36,694 bases of DNA, taken from a virus. The stretch lies in the IMG/VR virus record IMGVR_UViG_3300042475_002872, positions 1 to 36,694 of that record, one strand, 5' to 3'. The position numbers and the translations under genes are program-made. Below, piece after piece: positions 29,758 to 36,655 of the stretch (its first letter is position 1; every line of letters starts with the position of its first letter). A model generated the notes under the pieces. It was not told where the DNA came from, did not search any database, and saw only the letters and a list, made by a program, of their open reading frames with translations.

Positions 29758-30590
29758 GCCGCCTTGCGCCATTTCTCGTTTAGAATTTTAGGCGCGCAGT
29801 TGTTCCATTTGATGCTGTGATGAATCCTGCCGCTGTTCGGTGTGACTGTCCTAATCCGAGTGCATGATGGAGCCGCCATTATCGTGTAAAATGTTTTTTG
29901 ATATGTGCCGCTTTCCAAATAGGCATCAGTCATGCCGCCAGCATTTGCTTGTGTTGCCTTCTGCGATAATGACGCGGAAAAGGTTTGGAGAAATACTCTG
30001 CCACGCAATCCGCCGATTACATAGGCCGTGCAGTCTTCATTCATGTGACCGCTAAATTGTATGGGCGCGCGAGTATCACAGAGCCATGAGTTCATGGTTT
30101 TGCGCTTTCCCCAGTAAGATTTTTTCACGTTGCCCCCGCCGCCCCCGATAAAGTCGCCCTCCTGCGCGAGCGCCAGCGTTGGCCCTTTCTGTGCATATTG
30201 AAGCATTGCGCCAAAGACGAGATCGAGCGAGCGAATGGGAGCAACGACATATTCCAGCAATCCATTATGTCGATAATCCCAAGAAACGTAATCGTCATCG
30301 AATTGCAAAAACCAGCGATAGCCTAATTGCTCGGCAATCTCATAAGCCGCATTGCGCGCATAAACTATGGCTTTGCGATGCGGGAAATTGTCCATTGCAT
30401 CGGTGGCAAGCGCCCATTTTGTCTTATCAAAAACAATTACCTCGCCCGGAAACTTTCGATGATATTCTTCTGCCGTCTTATCCTCGTTATCTATTACAAC
30501 GCGGATCGGGCCGGTGTATCCATGCTTTCGCAGACTTTCGTAAGTGTGCACGCGATCTGGCCTGCCATTCGTCAAAATTAACGCGATCAT
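29754..30590 (-). CDS. TAGT-like glycosyltransferase
   Basis: 278 aa from ATG 30590 (an ATG at 30611 overlaps the upstream gene). 'MIALILTNGRPDRVHTYESL', 'IRVVIDNEDKTAEEY', 'AIVYARNAAYEIAEQLGYRW' and the metal site 'FLQFDDDYVSWDYRH' match the TET/JBP-associated glycosyltransferase type, described for phages that sugar-modify DNA bases. No base-oxidising or deoxynucleotide-modifying enzyme is seen here, so the acceptor is open: DNA, a virion protein or a host product. Between ParB-like and terminase genes. Confidence 0.75.
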   Translation of the reverse strand: MIALILTNGRPDRVHTYESLRKHGYTGPIRVVIDNEDKTAEEYHRKFPGEVIVFDKTKWALATDAMDNFPHRKAIVYARNAAYEIAEQLGYRWFLQFDDDYVSWDYRHNGLLEYVVAPIRSLDLVFGAMLQYAQKGPTLALAQEGDFIGGGGGNVKKSYWGKRKTMNSWLCDTRAPIQFSGHMNEDCTAYVIGGLRGRVFLQTFSASLSQKATQANAGGMTDAYLESGTYQKTFYTIMAAPSCTRIRTVTPNSGRIHHSIKWNNCAPKILNEKWRKAA

Positions 30591-30594
30591 TTCG

Positions 30595-31368
30595 TTACTT
30601 TTCTTTTTCATAATCAGACAAATAGGAGCGACGAATTGCATCGGTAAGTTCAACGAAGCCGCTTTCAATGGCTTTCTTAAAATCGACAATGACCAGGGCC
30701 GAGCACTCAAAAAGTCTTTGTGCCTCCGGTTCGCTTTGCGCGTAGTATTCGGCAATCTTGTCGAAAGAAAAAACTGTGTGTCGCTGCGCTGCGTGCCGCA
30801 AAAAGTCTTTTTCGTTGTCTGGCAAATTTGATTTATTGATCGCCGCAATCAGCGAATCTGTTTTGGTGGTGTCGCACAAAGTTGCGATGCTTGGCTTTGG
30901 TCCTGTTGGCTCATAAATCGGCGGTTCAATTTTTCTTGAGTAGCTCTGATCTTCTGGCGCAAGACCCAAGTCCATATCAGCGCCCAAGGATTCCAAAGCC
31001 GCCGAATCAAATCCGACATCCTCAAGCCCAATTCCTTCCGCTGCCAATCCCTCAAGCTCCGCGCTCAATAGCTCGCTGTCCCATTCGGCCAATTCCGCCA
31101 TGCGGTTAATGCTAATCCGCAGCGCCTTAATGTCGGCCTCGCTCAAGTCATCACACAGCACAACAGGGACTTCATCCATGCCGAGATGCTTCGCGGCCTT
31201 TACGCGCAGATGCCCGTCGATCAATGAGCCGTCCGACTTTGCCAAGACCGGGACGCGAAAGCCAAAGCGTTTGATCGCAGAGGCGACGGCCTCGACGGCG
31301 TGGTCGTTCTTTCGTGGGTTGCCTGCGTAGGCGATGAGTTTATCAAGTGGCAGTGTTACGGTTTTCAT
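30595..31368 (-). CDS. ParB/Srx-domain protein
   Basis: 257 aa from ATG 31368, overlapping the small terminase end by 26 nt. 'LPLDKLIAYAGNPRKNDHAV' and 'GSLIDGHLRVKAAKHLGMDE' are the ParB N-terminal fold (GxxRxxAA-like box). The C-terminal 100 residues ('FSFDKIAEYYAQSEPEAQRL', 'ALVIVDFKKAIESGFVELT') form a separate domain. Such proteins in phages can be CTPases, nucleases or DNA-modification partners. The pairing with the TAGT-like enzyme is suggestive. Confidence 0.85.
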   Translation of the reverse strand: MKTVTLPLDKLIAYAGNPRKNDHAVEAVASAIKRFGFRVPVLAKSDGSLIDGHLRVKAAKHLGMDEVPVVLCDDLSEADIKALRISINRMAELAEWDSELLSAELEGLAAEGIGLEDVGFDSAALESLGADMDLGLAPEDQSYSRKIEPPIYEPTGPKPSIATLCDTTKTDSLIAAINKSNLPDNEKDFLRHAAQRHTVFSFDKIAEYYAQSEPEAQRLFECSALVIVDFKKAIESGFVELTDAIRRSYLSDYEKEK

Positions 31369-31993
31369 TTGGTCGGTTTGTTTCTTTGAAAAGCATTCTG
31401 ATCCAGTTCTCCATGATCCCCTGCGCATGGATCGGGTCGTTCGGGTTAAGTTGCGCGGACAGGGCGGCGGGGGCAGCGACCAGCTTTTGCCGTAGGTCGC
31501 TAAAGACTTGCCTATATGTCCGCTCGGCGTCCTCGACTTGCATTGTCTTGCCGTCCCGCTCCATCAGGTCACGAAGCTGACGCTCATAGGCGACTTGCTT
31601 GGCGATGTATTGCTGATGCGTTTGCGCCCATCGGCGCGAGGCTTCGATATCCCCGGAGTGGTGCAGGCGGGCGACTTGAGCAGCGGCGTGTTTGCGTAGC
31701 TGCCTTTGCTCGTTTAGCGCCTCCCGGCAGTTGTCGGTATCGGTGAAGGTCTTGGTCGGTTCCGCGACGGGTTCGGGTTCGGCGGGTTCGGGCGGGTCTT
31801 CGTTTTCCGTGGAAATCTCTACGGGAGTCGGGCTCGGCGCTGGCCGGGGCTGACTCGCTATGCGGCTGCGGCCATTGCGCTGATACCAAGATTGAGCGGC
31901 CTCAATGCTGTCAATGGGCATCCCGCGCTTGATGCACTTATGCGCCCCGGCCCCGGTAATTCCGAGGGCGGCGGCAAGAGCGCGGACAGTCAT
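31343..31993 (-). CDS. terS: Terminase small subunit-like protein
   Basis: 216 aa. The N-terminal HTH 'MTVRALAAALGITGAGAHKC' is Nu1-type and would bind the cos/pac site. A Pro/Glu linker (about 50-80) joins it to a helical oligomerisation region ('LRKHAAAQVARLHHSGDIEA', 'QLRDLMERDGKTMQVEDAE') and a C-terminal motor-binding tail. The ATG is 14 nt after TTGACA. A symmetrical repeat array lies right upstream, where lambda has cosB. ParB-like and TAGT genes separate it from terL. Confidence 0.75.
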   Translation of the reverse strand: MTVRALAAALGITGAGAHKCIKRGMPIDSIEAAQSWYQRNGRSRIASQPRPAPSPTPVEISTENEDPPEPAEPEPVAEPTKTFTDTDNCREALNEQRQLRKHAAAQVARLHHSGDIEASRRWAQTHQQYIAKQVAYERQLRDLMERDGKTMQVEDAERTYRQVFSDLRQKLVAAPAALSAQLNPNDPIHAQGIMENWIRMLFKETNRPNENRNTAT

Positions 31994-32006
31994 GTCAACC
32001 TCGCCC

Positions 32007-32059
32007 GTGTCAACTTCGTGTTAACTTTTACAACGGCCAGTTAACACTCAAATTAACAC
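32007..32059. promoter_or_regulatory. GTGTTAAC repeat array, candidate cosB/operator
   Basis: Four related octamers on the + strand: GTGTCAAC (32007-32014), GTGTTAAC (32018-32025), GTTAACAC (32040-32047) and ATTAACAC (32052-32059). The first two are direct, the last two are their inverted partners; starts are 11 and 12 bp apart and the centre is near 32033. This stands directly upstream of the small terminase gene. Farther out, a run of eight G at 32111-32118 could be part of a cos nick region. The interval 31994-32138 has no gene. Confidence 0.65.
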
Positions 32060-32138
32060 CGAATGACGCCGAAACCCCGTTCCGTCCCCCATTTTAAAAG
32101 ATTCCTTACCGGGGGGGGTCTATGAGCCACAATGCCCA

Positions 32139-32351
32139 TCATTCGCACGCAAAAGCCCCTCCAAGGCGTTTTCTTTCCTCATCCGTAACATGACGCTTTA
32201 AGCGATCTTCCCGCATTACCTCGTCAATCAAGCCAAGGGTTGCAATCCCCTTCAGTGCCTTGAATATCTTGCTCCGCTGTCTATGTCCTCGCCCGTCCAG
32301 CTTGCCCATGTAGGAATGGTTCGCGCCTGACGTTTTGTAGGCCTCGCTCAC
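32139..32351 (-). CDS. Small protein with wHTH-like helices
   Basis: 70 aa from a GTG at 32351 that overlaps the upstream stop (GTGA). 'RSKIFKALKGIATLGLIDEV' and basic 'REDRLKRHVTDEERKRLGG' suggest a helical DNA-binding protein. Not recognised. The open frame extends upstream to 32441, but that region overlaps the preceding gene. Confidence 0.55.
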   Translation of the reverse strand: MSEAYKTSGANHSYMGKLDGRGHRQRSKIFKALKGIATLGLIDEVMREDRLKRHVTDEERKRLGGAFACE

Positions 32352-32536
32352 TTCCCCGCCCTCCGATATTCCCGCACATCCCGCCCCAATAACCACCGCA
32401 GGCACTCGCCCCCATTCCCTACGTCTTCCACCTCGACGCACAGGTCAGAGCATTTGCCGTGGTCTTGCAGCGCGTTCATGACGAGGCGCGGGTCAAGGTT
32501 GTTGGCCGTGATCCAATGCATAAGCGTCTGGCTCAC
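32348..32536 (-). CDS. Small hypothetical protein
   Basis: 62 aa from a GTG at 32536 (GTGA overlap with the previous stop). 'LMHWITANNLDPRLVMNALQ' is followed by a Cys/Asp/Glu-rich middle ('KCSDLCVEVEDVGNGGECL'), perhaps a small metal-binding protein. Both ends overlap neighbours, so it is translationally coupled. Confidence 0.6.
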   Translation of the reverse strand: MSQTLMHWITANNLDPRLVMNALQDHGKCSDLCVEVEDVGNGGECLRWLLGRDVREYRRAGK

Positions 32537-33054
32537 CACCGATGCTCCGGTTGCATCTCCGCATCCTTCGGCCTTTCCAGCGTCAACGTCTCAAAGGGTC
32601 GCAGCGCCCCCCGGTATCTCCAATGCGGCCTGCCCTCTCCCGCGACCTTCCACTCGTCGCGCATGACTTCGTAGCCGTAAGCCCACCCCCTCACCGCAAA
32701 GCCCAACATTGCCTCACAGACCACCAGAACATACCGCCGCGCGGGGTCATCGTTGTCCCGCAGAATCAGCGAGCCGTTGAGGTGATGCGTTGACCGCACT
32801 TCGATGTCTTGCCCGACATCCGCCTGCTTGTGAAACGTGTTGCAGCTTGGCAGATAAGCCCTGTCGAATTTCCTGCCGACAACAAGCTCGGCCAAGATGC
32901 CATTGACGTTGCGCGTAAGAAACTCGGCAAGATCGCTTTTGTAGGTTGTGCTGGCATTGCACCCCAATGCGCTGCCCTCCAGATTCCGAAGCTCGGCCAA
33001 CTTGACTGCTTCCAAGAGCGTAATGAGGCGGAAGGGGCGAAGGGTTTCGCTCAT
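32533..33054 (-). CDS. Phage protein, nuclease-like motif
   Basis: 173 aa. 'NGILAELVVGRKFDRAYLPS' and 'ADVGQDIEVRSTHH' followed by a hydrophobic strand 'RRYVLVVCEAM' resemble the E...D-x(n)-ExK/R core of PD-(D/E)XK folds, with Arg in place of Lys. The homing or restriction-like role is a guess. ATGA/GTGA overlaps with both neighbours. Confidence 0.55.
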   Translation of the reverse strand: MSETLRPFRLITLLEAVKLAELRNLEGSALGCNASTTYKSDLAEFLTRNVNGILAELVVGRKFDRAYLPSCNTFHKQADVGQDIEVRSTHHLNGSLILRDNDDPARRYVLVVCEAMLGFAVRGWAYGYEVMRDEWKVAGEGRPHWRYRGALRPFETLTLERPKDAEMQPEHRW

Positions 33055-33293
33055 GCTCTTGCCCTCCGTATCCGCGCAAGCTCCTCGCGCACCTTCGCCA
33101 ACTCCCGCTCGGCCACGGCAAGATGCGTCTGAGACTCGACGTAATGCGCGACCACGTTGTCCCGCTCCCGCTCAAGGCGCATGGCGTGCATGGTTAGTGC
33201 CACGGCAAGCGGTGTCGTGTCCTTGTCGCGGCGGTATCGACGCACCACCGAATCCGTTTCGGGCGTTTGGCGACAGCATGGTTCAGTCTTCAC
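33051..33293 (-). CDS. Coiled-coil protein
   Basis: 80 aa: 'AVALTMHAMRLERERDNVVA' and 'LAVAERELAKVREELARIRR' predict a long helical coiled coil. The ATG overlaps the stop of the replication gene (ATGA). Could be a dimerising partner in replication; not recognised. Confidence 0.65.
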   Translation of the reverse strand: MKTEPCCRQTPETDSVVRRYRRDKDTTPLAVALTMHAMRLERERDNVVAHYVESQTHLAVAERELAKVREELARIRRARA

Positions 33294-34213
33294 GCCGCTA
33301 CCCCCACCCCTGCTATGCGTTGCCGCATTTCGCTGATGCTTGCCTTGAGCGCCCGCACCCTTGCCATCGGTTCCGCCTTGAGGCGGCGGTCGAAGCTGTC
33401 CTCGACCTGTTCCTTGTTCGATGGGTTAGCTTGGATGCGTTCGATTTCCTTGGTCGCTGCGTCAATGCGCTGTTGCGTGGCCCATACGCTCTCTGGAGCG
33501 GTTTTTCCGTTCCCGTTGGGTCTTCCTGCCCCGTTGCCCCTCCGGGCGCGAATCTGCGAGGCTCGCGCCATCATGTTCGCCTGCCACTTGACGATGGGGT
33601 TCCCGCGATAGTCCGTCCATTGGCCGTAGGGGGTTATGGGTCGGGATTCGTTGTCGTGCCAAATCTCCGTTGCGATGTCGGCTTCGACTCCGATCTTTGC
33701 CGCCTCCGCTAAAAATTCTGCAAGGGCGGGGGTCGATTCGGCTTTTTGCAAGCCCCCCTCTTCCCTTCCATTACATTCCTTTCCATTCCCTTCCTTTCCC
33801 TTCCGTTCAAGGTGTGCTTCAAGCACTCCTTCAAGGTGTGCTTCGCCGTTTGCTTGAAGGTGTGCTTCGTTTTTGCTTCGACGGCGGGCTTTTCCCGACC
33901 GCTTTCCGCCTAATCGGCCTGCCTCACGGCGGGACTGAACCTCGGCCTCCTTGTCGGACGGGTAGAACGTCACGACAAGGGCTTCGCCCTCCCATTGCCA
34001 CAGGTCACACTCCTCGCGGACTTCGGCCAAGGTCACGCCAGCGGTTTGCTGCCACTGGCGGTCTTTCCATCCCGCGCAGCCTTCGATCGTTCCCCCGTTT
34101 TCCTGCTCGCAGCAGTAGCACAAGAGGTTAAGCCATGTGCCACGCTGCGTTGGCTCGCTGCCGATGTATTCCGGGGCGCGCAGGGTCGAGGTTTTAAGGT
34201 TGAGGTAGATCAT
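33290..34213 (-). CDS. Phage replication initiator-like protein
   Basis: 307 aa. N-terminal helical/wHTH domain (about 1-95: 'EYIGSEPTQRGTWLNLLCYC', 'AGVTLAEVREECDLWQW') typical of phage replication or O-like proteins, then a basic linker 'GGKRSGKARRRSKNEAHLQ', an 8-residue EAHL repeat x3 encoded by the iteron block, and a C-terminal helical part ('MMARASQIRARRGNG'). As in lambda O, the origin appears to lie inside the gene. ATGA overlap with the upstream gene. Confidence 0.75.
   Translation of the reverse strand: MIYLNLKTSTLRAPEYIGSEPTQRGTWLNLLCYCCEQENGGTIEGCAGWKDRQWQQTAGVTLAEVREECDLWQWEGEALVVTFYPSDKEAEVQSRREAGRLGGKRSGKARRRSKNEAHLQANGEAHLEGVLEAHLERKGKEGNGKECNGREEGGLQKAESTPALAEFLAEAAKIGVEADIATEIWHDNESRPITPYGQWTDYRGNPIVKWQANMMARASQIRARRGNGAGRPNGNGKTAPESVWATQQRIDAATKEIERIQANPSNKEQVEDSFDRRLKAEPMARVRALKASISEMRQRIAGVGVAA
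33761..33868. repeat. Candidate replication origin (iterons + Py tract)
   Basis: AAGGTGTGCTTC occurs at 33809-33820, 33833-33844 and 33857-33868, an exact 24-bp period (repeat arms TTCAAGGTGTGCTTC). A long pyrimidine tract (33761-33808, mainly C/T) is directly beside it and could be the melting region. The whole block lies within the replication gene, like the lambda origin inside O. Confidence 0.6.
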
Positions 34214-34563
34214 ATCTCGCCCTCCATATCAGCCAGCGCGGCCAGCCCTTTGCGCGTGATGCAGGAAACGATGACCTCATGCCCGCAATCACTTGTCCGG
34301 GTGCGACCCGTGTCCGCGATAAGGCCAAGGTCGCGCAGTTCGCCGCAGCGTTTCCAATAACAAGCCCGTGCAGCGTAAAGACCCGTAACCTTGCCAGCCT
34401 CCTCATCGCTCATGTCCGCACCAACGCCAAATGCCGCAAGCAGCTTGTGCCGTTGCGACCCCCAGCGAATACGATTGTCTCTCGACGCCGCCGCCTCTTG
34501 CGAGGTCGGCGGGTCGGTGTGACGGACAAACGATGCAAGTTCAAACGGGAAGTCGTTGCTCAT
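34210..34563 (-). CDS. Winged-helix phage protein
   Basis: 117 aa from ATG 34563 (ATGA overlap both ends). 'FVRHTDPPTSQEAAASRDNR' is a recurrent start motif of small phage HTH proteins; 'HKLLAAFGVGADMSDEEAGK' and 'CGELRDLGLIADTGRTRTS' form the wHTH. Probably regulates or assists replication. Function not proven. Confidence 0.7.
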   Translation of the reverse strand: MSNDFPFELASFVRHTDPPTSQEAAASRDNRIRWGSQRHKLLAAFGVGADMSDEEAGKVTGLYAARACYWKRCGELRDLGLIADTGRTRTSDCGHEVIVSCITRKGLAALADMEGEI

Positions 34564-34739
34564 TTCTCGCCCTCCTTCTTTCGCAGTAAAGCCGTTGCCT
34601 CGGTCAGCGCGCGTCCGGTGGATTCCAATTCCCAAGCCAACCGCTCGCAGTGTTCCCGCAGCCATTCCATGCTGTCGGCAATGGGAGCGTCATCCTCGGG
34701 GGCGAGGCCGTCACAGATGCGGCGTTGAGTTGCGTTCAT
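34560..34739 (-). CDS. Small helical protein
   Basis: 59 aa, 'MNATQRRICDGLAPEDDAPI' followed by a coiled 'HCERLAWELESTGRALTEAT' helix. Start and stop overlap both neighbours by ATGA, so it is part of the replication operon. Not recognised. Confidence 0.6.
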   Translation of the reverse strand: MNATQRRICDGLAPEDDAPIADSMEWLREHCERLAWELESTGRALTEATALLRKKEGEK

Positions 34740-34957
34740 AGCAGTTCAACCTCCTTTGCGGCTGTTTTCAGTGATTCCCTGCTTTTGCAGCGGCCTTCCA
34801 ACTCGGCCATGAACTCCATGACCAAGCCGTCATTGCCGAGCCGATCCGTCAGCGCGTCGATCCATTGAAGCGCCCAGACCAAATCAAGCATAAGGTTGCT
34901 CAATTCAATGCAGGCCGTGACGATGGGATCGTTGTTGCTTTGTTGCGCAGTGGTCAT
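34736..34957 (-). CDS. Small helical protein
   Basis: 73 aa from ATG 34957. 'IELSNLMLDLVWALQWIDAL' and 'GLVMEFMAELEGRC' suggest an all-helical fold. ATGA overlaps with the exonuclease and the next gene. Unknown role in the recombination/replication operon. Confidence 0.6.
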   Translation of the reverse strand: MTTAQQSNNDPIVTACIELSNLMLDLVWALQWIDALTDRLGNDGLVMEFMAELEGRCKSRESLKTAAKEVELL

Positions 34958-35748
34958 TTCGCTTCCTCCGCTTGCTTGTAAGCCCAACCCGGAAGGTCGA
35001 GCGTCTGCTCTTCGACGCTATATGCGGGCCAAAGACCCGCCTCGGTGCATAGCGCGATGGTTTCCAGCGCGTAGTTGAGCGAGTTAAGCCCGACCTGCAA
35101 CGCCTTGCTCGATAGCGTATAGACCGCCACCGCAAAGGGTGGGGTCTTTTCCACGGCAATGAAGCTAAACCGCTCCACCCCGGCCAACTGGCAATACATC
35201 GCCGCTTGGACATGGTAGTTGTAGCGGAAGACCGCCGCCGCGAAGTTCTGCGTGTCGCCGTCCACGGCGGTCTTAACGTCCGCGACGAACCCATTGCCCA
35301 AAACGTCGATGCGTCCTTTGAGCTTGAGTCCGGTGCGATGCTCGGAGAACAGGCTGACTTCGCGCTTGCTGCCGTCGAGCAACTTGCGGGCGACCGGATG
35401 GGCGGCGACCGCCGCGCTCATCCCGTCGAGCATGGCCGCTTCCTCGCCGTCGAGGATCGGCTTATCGCCTTGCGCTTCCTTCCACGCCTTGCCGTCCTTC
35501 GTGCGAAGGTCGAGGCCGTCCGGTCGTAGGGCGAATGCCGTAGCGAGCTTGTCCGGTTCCAGCACTGCCAAGTGGCAGAGCGTGCCGATGACCAAGGCGC
35601 GAGTTTCCTCGCGCTTGATCTGGCCCGTCTTGTAAGCGTGATAGTGCGCCGGGGTTTTTGGCGGCAGTATCCACTTAATGTCGCTCGCGCTGATTGCTTC
35701 GTGCGAGCGGTATTGCTCCGTGGGTAGGTCGAAGACTTGTGTAGGCAT
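34954..35748 (-). CDS. PD-(D/E)XK exonuclease (RecE/DUF3799-like)
   Basis: 264 aa. Opens with 'YRSHEAISASDIKWILPPKT', typical of phage RecE-like exonucleases. 'LKGRIDVLGNGFVADVKTA' carries the D...DxK catalytic core, and 'YHVQAAMYCQLAGV' the conserved QxxxY helix. It would resect double-stranded ends to give 3' single strands for the ERF annealing protein. Third gene of the recombination module after ERF and SSB-like genes. Confidence 0.88.
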   Translation of the reverse strand: MPTQVFDLPTEQYRSHEAISASDIKWILPPKTPAHYHAYKTGQIKREETRALVIGTLCHLAVLEPDKLATAFALRPDGLDLRTKDGKAWKEAQGDKPILDGEEAAMLDGMSAAVAAHPVARKLLDGSKREVSLFSEHRTGLKLKGRIDVLGNGFVADVKTAVDGDTQNFAAAVFRYNYHVQAAMYCQLAGVERFSFIAVEKTPPFAVAVYTLSSKALQVGLNSLNYALETIALCTEAGLWPAYSVEEQTLDLPGWAYKQAEEAK

Positions 35749-35751
35749 GGC

Positions 35752-36027
35752 TTAGAACGGGACGTTATCGTCCTCGACCTCCTGCTTGGGTTTGCTGTTG
35801 CCGCCCGTTGCGCCTTGGCCGATGTAGCGCCAGTTGCCAACGATCGGGCCGCGCGTTCCCGCCTCGCGGGATTCTTTGCTTACGCCTTGCACGGCGAATC
35901 CGTCATCGCCGTATTGGCCCTTGCCGTCCTTGTTCTCAAAGAGGACAACGGAAAGGATTTTTCCGTTTTTGCCTTCGATGAGGTGCTGCTTTTCTATTTT
36001 TTCCGTTTTGATGCTGAGACTAATCAT
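35752..36027 (-). CDS. SSB-like protein with acidic C-tip
   Basis: 91 aa from ATG 36027, directly after AACACAGAAC-ACC. Beta-rich N-terminus ('MISLSIKTEKIEKQHLIEG', 'GPIVGNWRYIGQGATGG') and the ending 'EVEDDNVPF', which copies the acidic SSB tail (DDxxPF-like) that recruits replication and repair enzymes. It lies between the ERF and exonuclease genes, where SSBs are common. The fold is an inference. Confidence 0.7.
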   Translation of the reverse strand: MISLSIKTEKIEKQHLIEGKNGKILSVVLFENKDGKGQYGDDGFAVQGVSKESREAGTRGPIVGNWRYIGQGATGGNSKPKQEVEDDNVPF

Positions 36028-36056
36028 GGTGTTCTGTGTTCGTGTGTTTGTGTTGA

Positions 36057-36602
36057 TTACCAAGGCAGCGCTTCGTCTGCCTCGTTCGTAGCGACCGCCG
36101 CTTTTGCCGAGCGTTGGCCGTTAGATTTTTCTGCCGCCTCATCCGTCATGCGCGGGGCGGGCTTGCTTGGTTTTGCGTAGCCGACCCAAGGCTTCGCCGC
36201 CGCGTTTCCGTCATCATCCTCCGGGGCGATCCCGCAGGCGGACATGAGGCTGTATCGACGCGCATAGGTCAGCGCGCTTCCGTAACCCTGTGGGTCTTGC
36301 TTGCTCGCGGGAACGTGCAACGGGCCGCTGGTCAGCGTCTCGCCGCTGGCGTGGACGAATACCGTTTCGACCGTGACGCCGCTTTCGCAAGGCAAGTTGC
36401 GCTGAATAAGCGCAATGCCGTTTTGATTGAGCGCGTCGAGGACGGCTTCCACGCAAGCCGCCAAGTCGGCGTATTTGCTTTTGAAATGACCGTTGTCGCT
36501 GGTTTTAAGCGCGGGGCCAAAAGCCGTCTGCGCCTTGACAAATGCAGAAGCAATAGCCTTACCTATTGGCTGCACTGAGTTGGATGCTTGTTCTGTGTTC
36601 AT
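36057..36602 (-). CDS. erf: ERF-family single-strand annealing protein
   Basis: 181 aa. 'IASAFVKAQTAFGPALKTSD', 'GHFKSKYADLAACVEAVLDA' and 'PQGYGSALTYARRYSLMSAC' with 'GIAPEDDDGNAA' are diagnostic of the ERF superfamily, which anneals complementary strands during phage recombination. The C-terminus 'EADEALPW' is another acidic/aromatic tip. AACACAGAAC lies immediately after the ATG. First complete gene of the recombination module. Confidence 0.93.
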   Translation of the reverse strand: MNTEQASNSVQPIGKAIASAFVKAQTAFGPALKTSDNGHFKSKYADLAACVEAVLDALNQNGIALIQRNLPCESGVTVETVFVHASGETLTSGPLHVPASKQDPQGYGSALTYARRYSLMSACGIAPEDDDGNAAAKPWVGYAKPSKPAPRMTDEAAEKSNGQRSAKAAVATNEADEALPW

Positions 36603-36607
36603 TCGTG

Positions 36608-36655
36608 CTAATCGCGCCGGGGGTTGCCGCCCCCGGCGTCTTTGTTTGTGTTCAT
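36608..36655 (-). CDS. 15-residue upstream ORF
   Basis: ATG at 36655 overlaps the stop of the truncated gene (ATGA) and the ORF runs through the hairpin to a TAG at 36608, 5 nt before the ERF start. It begins 'MNTNKDAGGGNPRRD', A/C-rich in its first codons like ERF. It could be a leader peptide that couples ERF translation; it could also be chance. Confidence 0.3.
   Translation of the reverse strand: MNTNKDAGGGNPRRD
36615..36638. repeat. GC-rich hairpin upstream of ERF
   Basis: CGCCGGGGG / CCCCCGGCG, 9-bp stem with a 6-nt loop, 13 nt from the ERF start. There is no T-run. Likely an attenuator or RNA-protecting hairpin in the early transcript. Confidence 0.55.

Noticed and set aside
32948-33712. 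254-codon + strand frame opposite the replication gene
   Set aside because: Crosses several coupled minus genes with known-type domains; low-complexity product.
33809-33868. Three regular repeats as a CRISPR array
   Set aside because: Repeats are only 12 bp with 12-bp gaps, lie inside a coding sequence in frame (8 codons per unit) and no cas gene is present.
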